43,146 nucleotides of DNA from Paenibacillus paridis (GCF_006345825.1 NZ_VCIX01000058.1:1-43146); one strand, 5' to 3'. Shown: positions 32,952-42,752, numbered from the stretch's first letter. Notes: generated by a model from the letters alone, not told the origin. Made by a program: numbers and translations.

Positions 32952-35387
32952 TTACCATTTCAACTTTGTACCAAATACGAGCCCATTGCTTATCAGCCTG
33001 CCTGGCGTCGTAATCAGCTTGCCGTGCGCATACATGCCCGAAGAAGCTCCGCCATCCAAGTTCATCGCCTGCTCAGCACCTAGCTGCAGCATAATTTGTC
33101 CCCACTGCTTCATGGTTGCCTGAGGTACGGTCGCCAGGATGACGGTTCCGTCCTTTTTAACAAGAACGCCGCTTCTCGCTGCGGAGTCTGTTAAAATTTT
33201 GGAGCTGCTGAAGCCTTCGCCCGCTGGGTTGATCGCCAGCTTCCCGTCCTTCACTAGCCTTGGACCAGCGCCAACGGCTGTATGAACGCGCGACCAGGCA
33301 ATCGGCGTATTGGACAAGTTTGTCATTTCCGTCTTATAGTCCACCAAAGTGCCGACCTTAAATCGTTCGGCAAGCTTCTCTTCCGAGCCTGTAAAGACGA
33401 GAACATATCCGTCTGCAGGAATGCTCACATTTTCTTTTTTGCTTATTTTGGTCACGACGCCTTTGCTGACGGTAACAGCCGTCCCAAGCGCAAAGCCGAG
33501 CTTAGCGCCCCGCTTCGGGGTAAACATAATCGCGGATGAACCGCCTGCTACGGGCGTACGGTTTATGAAATACACATACCAGTTATTCGGCGATTTGAAC
33601 AAACCGTTCGTGCCGCCCAGCAGCTTCACACGCAGCGTATCCATGACCACCGTCCCATCCCATGTAAAACCGATCGCTGTTCCCGTATTGCCGATATGCT
33701 CCACATTGCCGTCTGCAATGAGGGTACCATACGGCTCGGGGATGCCGCCGTAGGCTTCGAAGTACGTGCCGTTGATGGCAGCGTCAGCATTGTAGGCTTT
33801 CGCAATCGAAGCAAGCGGCTGGACAACGCCAACCTTGCGGCTTGCCAGACCTGCGGTCATCGGAATTCCCTTAGGAATGACCACCGTTTGAACCGTGTAG
33901 GATTTGCCTGATATGCTGACCTTCTTCGCTTCATGCTTCACCTTTAGCTTAGAAGCCGAAGCAGTCACTTGGACAGGAAGCTTGAGCTGGCCCTTGTAGC
34001 CGCTCGCACTGACATCCACATAAAGATTTGCGGAGCCCGCCGCAATCGGGGTTACGATGCCCTTCTCCGTAATGCGAACGATCGCGGCATTGTCGGAGCG
34101 GAAGCTGAGGGCGACGGGATCGGACAGCTTCAGCTTGTCCGTGAGCAGGAGCCTTGTATCCAGCGGCAGCTTAAGCGTCGCCGCTGCGTAGGCAATCGCG
34201 ACGGGGCGAACCGGCCCCGCTGCGATCAGCTTGCTGGCGGACGTATACGCAAAGCGTCCGCCGCCCATCGGCGTCACGCCGCTCGCGGGAACCGCGGCGT
34301 GCCCGCCGTAGGTGTACAAGATCGACTTGGCGGAGCCGTCGATCGCGTACACAGCGCCGGATCGGCCGCCGGCCAGCACGATGCCGGCGGCAGCATCCGG
34401 CGCCAGCGCCGCAGGGCCGAAGCCCCCGGCCCCGGCGGCGCTGATGCGCCATAGTTCCGCCCCGTCTGCGAGGCGGAACGCAGCAATGCCGTTGCCGCCA
34501 AGCTCAGCGGCAACGACAGCTCCCGCATCCCCGGGCAGAAGCACCGGGGATGTCCAGCCGCCTGCGGGCGCCGCCGCAAGCTCGCGCGTGAATCGGACTT
34601 TACCGTCCTCTTCATACGCAGCGACCGCTTTGCCCCCAAGCAGCAGAACACCGCCGCTAACCCGGTCGGCGGCTAGCTTAGCCCCAAGCAGCGGCTGTTC
34701 CAGAGCCGCTTCCCAGACTACAGCTCCGCCGCGCACCGCATACAGCGCGCCGTTGCTGCCAAGCGCATATACGCCGCTCTTGCCCGCGGCAAGCTCCTTC
34801 ACGCTCACGCCCTCCGGAAGCAGCGCCGCCTGCTTCTCGCCCGCTTCATCTAACGACAGAATCGCATGCTGATACGCGAAATAAGGGAGCCCCTGCGCAT
34901 CCGTTACGATTGCAGACGGCTGAAGATTTTCGGTCTTGCCTTTAAAATAAAAAATACCGGCCTGACCGCCGTTTCCCGCTTCATCGTATTGATAAAGCCG
35001 CGCGCTTTTGCCAGCAACGAATATTTTGCGTTTCCCGTTCAGCGCCGGAGCTGACAAATTCGTATAGGTATTGATGCGCTTCACTTCTTTGCCCGCACTG
35101 CTAACGATGGTCACCCAGCCGTTCGCGGCAGCGGTGAACAGGTTCCCGTTCGACAAAGCTAGCGCCGGATGAAGCGATCCTTCGGCTGCGTAACGCCAAT
35201 ATTCGATTTCCGCCTTATTGACCGTTGCGGTTGTGGCGCTAACCGCTTTGCCTTCCGCCGCTTTAACCGTGACGGTTTCATTTGCCGCGGCGGCAGCTGC
35301 CCCGCTTCCGGCATAACTTATACCCATAGACGCTATCAATAGCGCCGCTATTCCTTTTCTTCCCCATGCAATCCAATCTCGCTGCAT
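32952..35387 (-). CDS. Secreted phosphodiester glycosidase (NAGPA domain) with N-terminal propeller
   Basis: 811 residues from ATG 35387 (GGGAG 10 nt upstream; the TTG codon just before is in frame). Signal peptide at residues 1-35 (ALLIASMGISYAGSGAAA). Residues about 50-390 are a PQQ/WD40-like propeller with repeated phrases such as NGNLFTAAANGWVTIVS and GVYALGSNGALYAV. A Big_2-like domain (about 395-480) leads to the NAGPA-family catalytic domain (about 500-810) with AAINGTYFEAYGGIPEPYG, and QAMNLDGGASSGMYAHG near the end. The family includes phosphodiester-alpha-GlcNAcase and bacterial exopolysaccharide enzymes. Probably acts outside the cell on a wall or capsule polymer; substrate unknown. 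The propeller-coding part (34170-34810) is strikingly GC-rich and Ala-rich. Confidence 0.9.
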   Translation of the reverse strand: MQRDWIAWGRKGIAALLIASMGISYAGSGAAAAAANETVTVKAAEGKAVSATTATVNKAEIEYWRYAAEGSLHPALALSNGNLFTAAANGWVTIVSSAGKEVKRINTYTNLSAPALNGKRKIFVAGKSARLYQYDEAGNGGQAGIFYFKGKTENLQPSAIVTDAQGLPYFAYQHAILSLDEAGEKQAALLPEGVSVKELAAGKSGVYALGSNGALYAVRGGAVVWEAALEQPLLGAKLAADRVSGGVLLLGGKAVAAYEEDGKVRFTRELAAAPAGGWTSPVLLPGDAGAVVAAELGGNGIAAFRLADGAELWRISAAGAGGFGPAALAPDAAAGIVLAGGRSGAVYAIDGSAKSILYTYGGHAAVPASGVTPMGGGRFAYTSASKLIAAGPVRPVAIAYAAATLKLPLDTRLLLTDKLKLSDPVALSFRSDNAAIVRITEKGIVTPIAAGSANLYVDVSASGYKGQLKLPVQVTASASKLKVKHEAKKVSISGKSYTVQTVVIPKGIPMTAGLASRKVGVVQPLASIAKAYNADAAINGTYFEAYGGIPEPYGTLIADGNVEHIGNTGTAIGFTWDGTVVMDTLRVKLLGGTNGLFKSPNNWYVYFINRTPVAGGSSAIMFTPKRGAKLGFALGTAVTVSKGVVTKISKKENVSIPADGYVLVFTGSEEKLAERFKVGTLVDYKTEMTNLSNTPIAWSRVHTAVGAGPRLVKDGKLAINPAGEGFSSSKILTDSAARSGVLVKKDGTVILATVPQATMKQWGQIMLQLGAEQAMNLDGGASSGMYAHGKLITTPGRLISNGLVFGTKLKW

Positions 35388-35507
35388 CAAAGCTGCACTC
35401 CCTTATATATGCTTATTCCAAATAGTCCCAATGAACTATATCGACAAAGACATATTAAAAATGAAGAACAACTTGCAGCTTCAAATCAATTAAGTAAAAT
35501 ATGGATA

Positions 35508-35574
35508 TAAAAGGGGCTTCGCTTTCCTTGCTCTACGTCTTCATTTATCTGCTGCCATTGACCCCGAAGCCCCC
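35508..35574 (-). terminator. Possible terminator-like stem downstream of cheB
   Basis: GGGGCTTCG and CGAAGCCCC pair across a 43-nt loop; the minus-strand tail is TTTTAT. The long loop makes it weaker evidence, and it lies about 160 nt after the cheB stop. A 66-codon plus-strand frame over it has no ribosome-binding site. Confidence 0.4.
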
Positions 35575-35733
35575 TATCAGCATCTTTATACTTAGCCCTA
35601 TCTTATTCATTCTAGGAGGGCGTCAGAATATCAGGCAAAGCAGCTTCATTGGCATGACTACATTCAGTTGGTTTGCTTCCTGCAAATTCAACATTAATTG
35701 ACGAGAGAGTTTCCATCTATGACAAGGTTAGGA

Positions 35734-36735
35734 TTACGAGAGCAAAGCGAGGACTACACGTGAAATATCCGGCAGCGCCGAGCGCACCTCTACCGCCCCA
35801 AGCTCATAGGCTGCTTTAGGCATTCCGTATACGACCGAGGTTTTCTCGTCTTGTGCGATCGTTCGGGCTCCCTTGTTCCGCATAGCTAGCAAGCCACGGG
35901 CGCCGTCCTGTCCCATGCCTGTCAAAATAATGCCAATGCCCCGGTCGCCTGCTGCCCTCGCAGCCGATTCAAATAGTATGTCGACGGATGGACAATGGCC
36001 GCTCACCTTCTCCCCGCTTCGGCATTCCGCTCTCCAGCGATCCCCTGCCTTAACGAGCGTGACATGCTTGTCGCCCGGCGCAATGAGTACCGTGCCTTCC
36101 TGCACGTAGTCGCCATCTTCCGCTTCCTTTACGTTCATCGCGACGGCGAGGTTCAATCGCTCCGCGAACATACGGGAGAATACGGGCGGTATATGCTGTA
36201 CGATGACCATGCCAGGCGCGTTTACGGGCAAACCCTTCAACAAGGTATGGATCGCTTCCGTTCCGCCGGTGGAAGCTCCCACGACGACGAGGCGATTCGC
36301 GCTCTTGATTGGCTGCGGCAGCCTATCACTGCGCAGAGCCAAGCTGGTTCTCTGAATAAGCTTCGCCTGTGAAGCGGCTTTAATGACACGGATGAGCTCC
36401 AGCAGGAACAGCTCCATCCGCTGGGGCGTTGCCATGCTTGGCTTCGCTACGAACTCGACAGCCCCCGCCTTTAGCGCGTCCAATGCCGCCTCGCTAACCG
36501 AGCTGACCGTAACGATGGGCAGCGGATATTGCGGAAGCAGCCGGCGGATAAATTCAATTCCGTTCATGCCCGGCATCTCAATATCGCAGGTAAGCACATC
36601 CGGCCTATATCCCAGAATTTTATCCCGCGCTTCGAAAGGGTCCTTCGCTGCGGCAACCACTTGGATCGCCGGATCCGAAGAGAGCCCCCTTGTCAGCACT
36701 TCCCGAAAGAGAAGAGAGTCGTCAATAACGAGCAC
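35734..36735 (-). CDS. cheB: Chemotaxis methylesterase/glutamine deamidase CheB
   Basis: Removes methyl groups from receptor glutamates and deamidates glutamines. At least 333 residues from GTG 36735. The receiver domain (1-120) has Asp5-Asp6, phospho-acceptor Asp51 (DVLTCDIEMPGMNG) and Lys in VAKPS. The catalytic domain (about 150-333) has the triad Ser in GASTGGTEAI, His in QHIPPVF and Asp in GMGQDGARG. The GTG start would cut off the beginning of the first strand (NPIKVLVIDD) and has no ribosome-binding site; an ATT at 36762, 10 nt after AAAGGAGG, gives the expected N terminus, so the true start may be there. GTG is given as the conservative boundary. Last gene of the che operon. Confidence 0.93.
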   Translation of the reverse strand: MLVIDDSLLFREVLTRGLSSDPAIQVVAAAKDPFEARDKILGYRPDVLTCDIEMPGMNGIEFIRRLLPQYPLPIVTVSSVSEAALDALKAGAVEFVAKPSMATPQRMELFLLELIRVIKAASQAKLIQRTSLALRSDRLPQPIKSANRLVVVGASTGGTEAIHTLLKGLPVNAPGMVIVQHIPPVFSRMFAERLNLAVAMNVKEAEDGDYVQEGTVLIAPGDKHVTLVKAGDRWRAECRSGEKVSGHCPSVDILFESAARAAGDRGIGIILTGMGQDGARGLLAMRNKGARTIAQDEKTSVVYGMPKAAYELGAVEVRSALPDISRVVLALLS

Positions 36736-36795
36736 CTTGATTGGATTGCGTACCGTTCGAATGGATCATCGACCTCCTTTACCTAGCGCTTGCGC

Positions 36796-37614
36796 CTATA
36801 GCTCTTTCCGGTATACCGAGGGCATTACATAGGTATAATCGGTTTTGTCCCGCTCCAGCGACTCTGAATGTCCAATAAACAAATAGCCCCCGGGCTCAGT
36901 CAGCTCATAAAACTTTCTGACTAGCTCCCGCTTCGTTTCCGTATCAAAATAGATCATGACATTCCGGCAGAAAATAACATGAAACCTGCGTTTGAACGGA
37001 AAGGTTGATTGCATTAAATTAAATTTCCGGAAAATGATTTCCTGCTTGATCCTATCCGCGACTGCTAGCTGCTCATCGTTTATTTTGCGGAAATAGCTGG
37101 TTCTCCACTGCGGAGGAACCTCCTTCAACGCCTCATTCGTATAAACGCCTCTTATCGCTGTGTCCAATACCTCGGCAGAGAGATCAGTAGCCAGCACCTG
37201 TGCATTCCAGCCGAGCTTTCTCGCTCCAAAATATTCATCAATCAGCATGGCTAACGTATAGGGCTCCTCTCCAGAAGAGCAGCCCGCACTCCAGGTACGT
37301 AAATCCAGATCACGAATAGAACAGCTCAAGCTCGGCAGCACCTTATCCCTAAAATAATAAAAATGATTTGCTTCCCTCATAAAGTAAGTATGATTCGTTG
37401 TAATTTTATCAGCGAGCACAAGATCGGACGCTCCGCTCCCATCGGCTGACACATAGGAAAAATATTGAGCAAAGCTAGAGAAGCCCTGTTCGAGCAAATG
37501 ACGCTGGAGGCGGGCCGCCAACAGCGTCTTCTTCTCATGCTTTAAATTAATTCCGAACTTGTTCTTGATATAGCTGGCCAGCTTCCTGAATTCTTCGTCG
37601 GTAATCGCGATCAT
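36796..37614 (-). CDS. cheR: Chemotaxis protein methyltransferase CheR
   Basis: Methylates receptor glutamates using S-adenosylmethionine. 272 residues: N-terminal all-helical CheR_N domain (1-70, ITDEEFRKLASYIKNKFGIN), then the methyltransferase fold with TWSAGCSSGEEPYTLAML (SAM loop), VLATDLSAEVLDTA and HVIFCRNVMIYFD. No TPR extension. Starts 2 nt after the mcp stop codon, so translation is probably coupled. Its partner cheB follows 33-60 nt later. Confidence 0.96.
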   Translation of the reverse strand: MIAITDEEFRKLASYIKNKFGINLKHEKKTLLAARLQRHLLEQGFSSFAQYFSYVSADGSGASDLVLADKITTNHTYFMREANHFYYFRDKVLPSLSCSIRDLDLRTWSAGCSSGEEPYTLAMLIDEYFGARKLGWNAQVLATDLSAEVLDTAIRGVYTNEALKEVPPQWRTSYFRKINDEQLAVADRIKQEIIFRKFNLMQSTFPFKRRFHVIFCRNVMIYFDTETKRELVRKFYELTEPGGYLFIGHSESLERDKTDYTYVMPSVYRKEL

Positions 37615-37616
37615 CG

Positions 37617-39344
37617 TTAATATTTCCCGAACTCGCGATCACTGAGAAGAATCGTACCGCTTCTTGCTGCGGCTGCTTCAGCCTGGTAGCTATCGGGATT
37701 ATCCCTTTTGGTTCTTGCTTTACCAGACATGTTCTCCAGCATCCGCAGCATTTCCGCATCGAGCTGTTCATACTCCCTATAAGAGGCAGAGCGCGCCGCT
37801 TTGCGCAGCACGAACCGGCTAACCTGTTCCTTTAGCATCTCCGCTTGTCCAGTCAGCTCCTCCGAGGCCGCAGCGCTCTCCTCAGATGTCGCTGAATTCG
37901 TCTGGACAACCTGTGATACCTGCATGATGCCTTGGTTAATCTGGGCAACCCCGGTAGCTTGCTCGGTCGAGGCTTCGGAAATGCTGCTGACCAAATGAGC
38001 CACCTTAGCGACACCTTCTACAATCTGATCCAACGCTGCTGCTGTCTCGTTCGCTATCTTGGTTCCATCCTCGACCTTCCGGATCGAGCCTTCGATCATA
38101 TCCGTTGTTTCCTTGGCTGCACTCGCAGAGCGAGCTGCCAAATTACGAACCTCTTCAGCTACAACGGCGAAGCCTCTTCCGTGCTGGCCAGCCCTAGCCG
38201 CCTCAACAGCCGCATTTAAAGCCAGTATGTTCGTCTGAAATGCAATTTCATCAATGACCTTAATGATTTTGGAAATACTGCCTGAGGACGTATTAATGTC
38301 TTCCATAGCATTTAACATCTGCCGCATACGTTCATTGCCTTGCTGTGCGTTTCCTCTTGCTTGTTCCGCCAGCACATTAGCCTGAACAGCATTCTCAGCG
38401 TTCAATTTGGTTTGCGCAGCAATTTCTTCTAGAGAAGCGGTAAGCTGTTCTACGGAACTCGCTTGCTCTGATGCCCCTTGCGAGAGAACGATACTCGACT
38501 CAGAGACCTGCCTCGCGCCTGTAGACACCTGCTCCGACGCGCTTTGTATATTGGACAACACTTCATTCATATTATCGGTCATCTTGCCAAAGGCGGCAGC
38601 CAGAACGCCGACCTCATCCTTCGTATCCACCTCAACGGTCAGATTCAAATCGCCATCCGCGATCCGGTCAGCCGATGCGACAAGCTTGCGAATCGGGCTG
38701 CTGATCATCCGTGAGATAAAGAGGCCAAGTAAAATCGCAGCAAGCATCGCAATGACTACGATGATCAGCATAGATAAAATCGTCGTTTTTGATGTATCGG
38801 AGTACACGATGGAACGACGGTTACCTTCCGTATTCTTTTCGTTAAACAAGTCATCGATCATCGTATCCACTTTTTCAGACACAACCGCTCCCGCATCAAG
38901 CTCCCGCAAGCCTTGCTCCAGCTGCCCTGCCTCTGCAAAGGCAACAATACGGTCCTGATACTGCCGGTACTCCTTAAGCGTATCCTTAAGCTGGCCAAAT
39001 TTAATCCGGGCATCCTCGGTTTGAATGCTCTGCTCAAAGGTAGCAATTAGGCTATCGGTTTGCTTGACCAAAAGATTAATTTCATCCGTGTTCGCTTTAT
39101 GCTGGGCCGTGTCAGAGCGAAGCAAGGAATCCCTGACAAGCGCTCGGATATTTTGAAAATTCATGCCGATCATGCCTAGCTCGCCAACCGACTTTCCAAA
39201 CTGCTCATAAAGCTCGGAATAGTTTTTATCGATGCTTCTCAAATTCGTAATTCCTACGATACCTACAACACCAGCCATTAGTGCAACAACAATAAATGAA
39301 GAAGTAAGCTTCTTGCCAATTTTCATATCGTAAAACCATTTCAT
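37617..39344 (-). CDS. Methyl-accepting chemotaxis protein
   Basis: 575 residues. Membrane helix 1 at about 12-32, a periplasm-facing four-helix-bundle sensor (about 35-190; [15 protein letters not shown]), membrane helix 2 (about 193-213; [19 protein letters not shown]), HAMP (about 214-266), then a long cytoplasmic signalling domain with the hairpin tip [23 protein letters not shown]. No NWETF-type tail for CheR docking. GGAGG lies 8 nt before the ATG. Being inside the che operon it is likely the dedicated receptor of this pathway; the four-helix-bundle fold gives no ligand clue. Confidence 0.96.
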   Translation of the reverse strand: MKWFYDMKIGKKLTSSFIVVALMAGVVGIVGITNLRSIDKNYSELYEQFGKSVGELGMIGMNFQNIRALVRDSLLRSDTAQHKANTDEINLLVKQTDSLIATFEQSIQTEDARIKFGQLKDTLKEYRQYQDRIVAFAEAGQLEQGLRELDAGAVVSEKVDTMIDDLFNEKNTEGNRRSIVYSDTSKTTILSMLIIVVIAMLAAILLGLFISRMISSPIRKLVASADRIADGDLNLTVEVDTKDEVGVLAAAFGKMTDNMNEVLSNIQSASEQVSTGARQVSESSIVLSQGASEQASSVEQLTASLEEIAAQTKLNAENAVQANVLAEQARGNAQQGNERMRQMLNAMEDINTSSGSISKIIKVIDEIAFQTNILALNAAVEAARAGQHGRGFAVVAEEVRNLAARSASAAKETTDMIEGSIRKVEDGTKIANETAAALDQIVEGVAKVAHLVSSISEASTEQATGVAQINQGIMQVSQVVQTNSATSEESAAASEELTGQAEMLKEQVSRFVLRKAARSASYREYEQLDAEMLRMLENMSGKARTKRDNPDSYQAEAAAARSGTILLSDREFGKY

Positions 39345-39360
39345 TCTCTTATTCCTCCAT

Positions 39361-39852
39361 TTATTCAGCTAGTAATAACCGTTCCACTTCATGGTCGTGC
39401 AGCAGCTTGTCGCAATCGAGCAGCAGCATCACCGCAGTGCCTGATTTGCCAATCCCCTGAATATAACGGTTTAAGCCCCCGCCGGCTTCCGGTGGAGGTA
39501 CAATATCTGCCGCTGGAACAGACAATACCTCCGAGACGCTGTCGACAATAAGACCGACCGACGTCTCTCTCATTTCGATGACAACAATACAGGTTCTGTC
39601 GTTGTATTCGAGGAATGGCTTCTTGAACCGCAAGCGCACATCCATGACCGGAATAATTTTACCCCGCAAATTAATAATGCCGCGAACAAAATCAGGAAGC
39701 TCGGGTACCTCCGTAATGGTCTGGATGCCTATGATTTCAATCACATGCTTAATCTCAATGCCGTACAGCTCGTTGCCTAGCGAAAAGGTCAGAAACTTAT
39801 CCTTCTGGGCGTCCTCCTCATAGCTGCTGTCAAAGGCTGAGTGTCCTGTCAT
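39361..39852 (-). CDS. cheW: Chemotaxis coupling protein CheW
   Basis: 163 residues from ATG 39852, preferred because GAAGGG lies 9 nt upstream; an ATG three codons earlier directly abuts that site. A single CheW SH3-like domain: [54 protein letters not shown]. Links the receptor to CheA. It follows cheA after a gap of about 13 nt. Confidence 0.95.
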   Translation of the reverse strand: MTGHSAFDSSYEEDAQKDKFLTFSLGNELYGIEIKHVIEIIGIQTITEVPELPDFVRGIINLRGKIIPVMDVRLRFKKPFLEYNDRTCIVVIEMRETSVGLIVDSVSEVLSVPAADIVPPPEAGGGLNRYIQGIGKSGTAVMLLLDCDKLLHDHEVERLLLAE

Positions 39853-39865
39853 CCTAATCATCCCT

Positions 39866-41875
39866 TCATCTGTTATGGGCTAATGCTTGCATGCCTCGAT
39901 TCCGATTCGTTCCCATCAGATCTGCTACGTCAAGAATTAGGCTAATACTCCCGTCGCCCAGCAGCGTGCAGCCCGCAAGCCCTTCCCTTTGAATCACCTG
40001 TTTAATGTAACGGGGCAGCGTTTTAACTACGACCTGCTGTTGGCCTAGCAGTTCGTCAACGAACAGGCAGAGGCTTTTGCCGTCCTGCTCCAACATGACG
40101 AATATGCCTGCTTCAAATGAGGTGAGGCCGTTATGGGAATGAAACCGTTCATGCAGACGCAAAATGGGATAGCAATGTCCTCGTACCATGATCATTTCGT
40201 TGCCATCGGGATCTGTAATGATGTCGGAAAGCTTTGGCTTAAACGACTCCTTGATTGAGGTGGTCGGCACCGTATAATTAGCAGTGCCCACTCTAACGTT
40301 CATGCCATCAATAATGGCTAGCGTTAATGGAATTTTCATGGTGATGCTCGTTCCAGCAAGCCATTTGCTCTCCACGGAGATAACGCCGCCAACACCTTCT
40401 ATATTGCGGGAGACAACATCCATGCCGACCCCTCTGCCGCTAAATTCGGTAATTCTCTCTTTTGTAGAAAAACCCGGCAAAAAGATCATTCCGTATAGTT
40501 CTTTCTCGGTTAAATTGGCGTCCTGTTCTCCTAACAATCCGTTTTCTCTGGCTCTCGCTACGATCTGGTCTAGATTCAAACCCTTCCCATCATCCGCAAC
40601 CACGATTTCAACGTAGCCTCCGGTATTTTTAGCCTCTAGTGTAATGCTGCCAGAACCGTTCTTCCCTGTTTTGACGCGCTCGTCCGTTGATTCTATTCCA
40701 TGGTCCAGCGCATTTCTTACTAGATGCATCAGCGGGTCCGAAATTTGGTCAATGATATTTTTATCCAGCTCCGTATCCTCGCCAATAATGCGAATGTCGA
40801 CATCTTTATTCAGCTTCTGGCACATATCGCGAGCTACTCTTCTCATTTTGTGAAAGGTAGAGACAAGCGGCACCATCCGTATAGACATGACGATGTCCTG
40901 CAGCTCGCCAGTTATTTTCCGCAGCTGTCCCGATGCTTTATGATAAGATGTACCATCTTCCAAATCACCCGAAGACTCCCTGCGCGAAACCATTGCCTCG
41001 GCAATGACCAACTCTCCAACCAGATCAAGCAGCTGATCCAGCTTGCTTACACTTACGCTGATAACAGCATTGCGTGAAGAACTCTCCAGCTTCCCTTGCA
41101 TCTCGCGTTCTTCCGGCCAATCTGGCAGCTCTATAGATTCATCTGCCTCTTCCACTGCTATAACCACTTGCACCCCTATAGGCTCTGAATGCGATAAGTC
41201 CAACTGCTCAAGAAAAGCGGTCTCCATGAAAAAACCATGAACCTCCTGATAGCTTTTATCCGACTCAAAAAAGATATGAAACCCTTGTTTACGGATGGCT
41301 TCAATACTTTTCTCGTCCTCAAGAAGATCAGGCGGGTCATGGTGAAAGCTTCTCGATATGTCCTTTAAGCGGTGAATAACGTTAAACGCTCGAATATTTT
41401 CCATTTCACAGTCCTGTTGGAACCGAATATGCGCCTTATAGGCATTCATCCCGGAATCCTTCGCCTGCTTCAACTCGTCCAAATATTGTTTAATAGATGC
41501 AATAATGCTCGTTGCTGATTCCTCCGGATGATGTCCGAATGAAATTTTATTTATTTCCGCTTTAATGAAATCCCCGACTTTCAGAACAAGGTCGGAAAGT
41601 AAACGGTAATCGAGCTGCTGCTCAATGTTTTCTCTTATAAAATGAAACAAATCCTCAATCGCATGGGCAACCTCGGCTATCCCCATATATTGCATCATGG
41701 CCGCCGAACCTTTAAGAGTATGCATATGACGGAAAATTTCGTTCACGGCATGCGCTGAAAAAGAAGCAGCTTGCTCGCAATCGAGAATTGTCGTCTCCAG
41801 CTGTTCCAATAGCTGAGAGGATTCAAATAGATACATTTCCATGATCGGATCGCTTAAATCTCTGCCATTCATCAT
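39866..41875 (-). CDS. cheA: Chemotaxis histidine kinase CheA
   Basis: 669 residues. HPt domain (about 1-110) with phosphorylated His52 in HMHTLKGSAAMM; a P2-like response-regulator-binding domain (about 145-245; YKAHIRFQQDCEMENIRAFN); dimerisation domain P3 (about 275-345; LDQLLDLVGELVIAEAMVS); ATPase P4 with N-box HLVRNALDHGIES, G1 VADDGKGL and G2 GRGVGMDVV; C-terminal CheW-like P5 (about 530-660). All kinase motifs are intact. Two adjacent ATG codons (41875, 41872) follow GAGGG; the second has better spacing. First gene of cheA-cheW-mcp-cheR-cheB; no cheY is present, so the output regulator must be encoded elsewhere. Confidence 0.97.
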   Translation of the reverse strand: MMNGRDLSDPIMEMYLFESSQLLEQLETTILDCEQAASFSAHAVNEIFRHMHTLKGSAAMMQYMGIAEVAHAIEDLFHFIRENIEQQLDYRLLSDLVLKVGDFIKAEINKISFGHHPEESATSIIASIKQYLDELKQAKDSGMNAYKAHIRFQQDCEMENIRAFNVIHRLKDISRSFHHDPPDLLEDEKSIEAIRKQGFHIFFESDKSYQEVHGFFMETAFLEQLDLSHSEPIGVQVVIAVEEADESIELPDWPEEREMQGKLESSSRNAVISVSVSKLDQLLDLVGELVIAEAMVSRRESSGDLEDGTSYHKASGQLRKITGELQDIVMSIRMVPLVSTFHKMRRVARDMCQKLNKDVDIRIIGEDTELDKNIIDQISDPLMHLVRNALDHGIESTDERVKTGKNGSGSITLEAKNTGGYVEIVVADDGKGLNLDQIVARARENGLLGEQDANLTEKELYGMIFLPGFSTKERITEFSGRGVGMDVVSRNIEGVGGVISVESKWLAGTSITMKIPLTLAIIDGMNVRVGTANYTVPTTSIKESFKPKLSDIITDPDGNEMIMVRGHCYPILRLHERFHSHNGLTSFEAGIFVMLEQDGKSLCLFVDELLGQQQVVVKTLPRYIKQVIQREGLAGCTLLGDGSISLILDVADLMGTNRNRGMQALAHNR

Positions 41876-42168
41876 TATCCCTCTTTCTCATCTGCTAGGA
41901 GGAACTTATCTGTCGCGTATACAATAATGGAGATTTATATCTGAAACAAAGGAAGTAGCCATACAAACGAAGAATTATTTATGGTTGTAGATCTGCAAAA
42001 ATGAACAACTTCATCATCATCCGATTAACGAGTTAATGGCTGCTAATCATAGGAAAGGACTGCATTGAACCTTTGCTTCACGAGGTTCTTTTTGCGCGTT
42101 TATGAAAATTCTACATTCTTCTCCATATGCAGAGCTTATTCGTCAAGATACGTGCTATTAGACAAATT
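41876..42168. other. Intergenic region between cheA and the HTH regulator gene
   Basis: About 290 nt between divergent genes. It must hold the che operon promoter, but no good sigma-A or sigma-D promoter was found; TATAAA- and TATACG-like strings near 41920-41945 are the best AT-rich candidates. No gene seen. Confidence 0.35.
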
Positions 42169-42217
42169 ATATTCGTAATTACGATTAATTGCAACATTTA
42201 ATCGTAATTACGAATAT
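42169..42217. promoter_or_regulatory. Perfect 20-bp inverted repeat operator
   Basis: Arms 42169-42188 and 42198-42217 are perfect reverse complements around a 9-nt centre. Each arm itself holds the palindrome TCGTAATTACGA, so two identical operators face each other. It lies 67 nt before the HTH gene start and about 300 nt before cheA, between the two divergent genes; most likely the autoregulatory site of the HTH protein. Confidence 0.75.
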
Positions 42218-42283
42218 GCGTTTAGAAAGTGTCTGCTTTTGTCAAAACTTACATTGACGCATAACTACTTAGGGGGTCTCTTC

Positions 42284-42646
42284 ATGCATGATATTAAACA
42301 AAGACTTAAACAATTAAGACTGGATAAGGGACTTACCATGATGGAATTTGCCAAGCTAATTTCTGTATCTCCCGGCAATGTTGGCGACTGGGAAAGTGAA
42401 AGCAGAACCTCCATTCCTGGCGCAAAAGCTCTTATTTCCATTGCAACCACATTCCACGTTTCACTAGACTGGCTGCTGCTCGGCCAAACTACTTCCACTT
42501 CCATTCCTGCAAAGCAGCAAGCCAATGCTCAGCATGATGCTCCTCCTTCCCCTCTAACAGAGCTGTTTCAATCCCTTTCTGCTGAGGATCAGCTTCTAAT
42601 GATCGGTCTTGCTACCAGGTTGGCCCATTTATCTAAAGTACCATGA
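42284..42646 (+). CDS. XRE-family HTH transcriptional regulator
   Basis: 120 residues from ATG 42284 (AGGGGG 7 nt upstream); an upstream ATG in the same frame has no site. HTH_3 domain at residues 1-63 (IKQRLKQLRLDKGLTMMEFA, LISVSPGNVGDWESE, SIPGAKALISIATTFHVSLD, ending DWLLLG as in many Bacillota repressors). Residues 65-85 are a Ser/Thr/Gln/Ala linker; the C-terminal helix pair (LTELFQSLSAEDQLLMIGLATRLAHL) probably dimerises. The inverted repeat at 42169-42217 is a likely binding site. Target genes beyond itself, perhaps cheA, are unknown. Confidence 0.9.
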   Translation: MHDIKQRLKQLRLDKGLTMMEFAKLISVSPGNVGDWESESRTSIPGAKALISIATTFHVSLDWLLLGQTTSTSIPAKQQANAQHDAPPSPLTELFQSLSAEDQLLMIGLATRLAHLSKVP

Positions 42647-42752
42647 TGAACCTAAAACCTACTTACGCATCTTCGTTAATCTTGAAATCGCTCTATTCCT
42701 TTCCTATTCGCATACGACATTAAACCGCTGCAGATGAATGAAACACAAATAA

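Noticed and set aside
35501..35701. 66-codon plus-strand frame with a hydrophobic stretch
   Set aside because: No ribosome-binding site, and it overlaps the terminator-like stem after cheB; hydrophobicity alone is not evidence.
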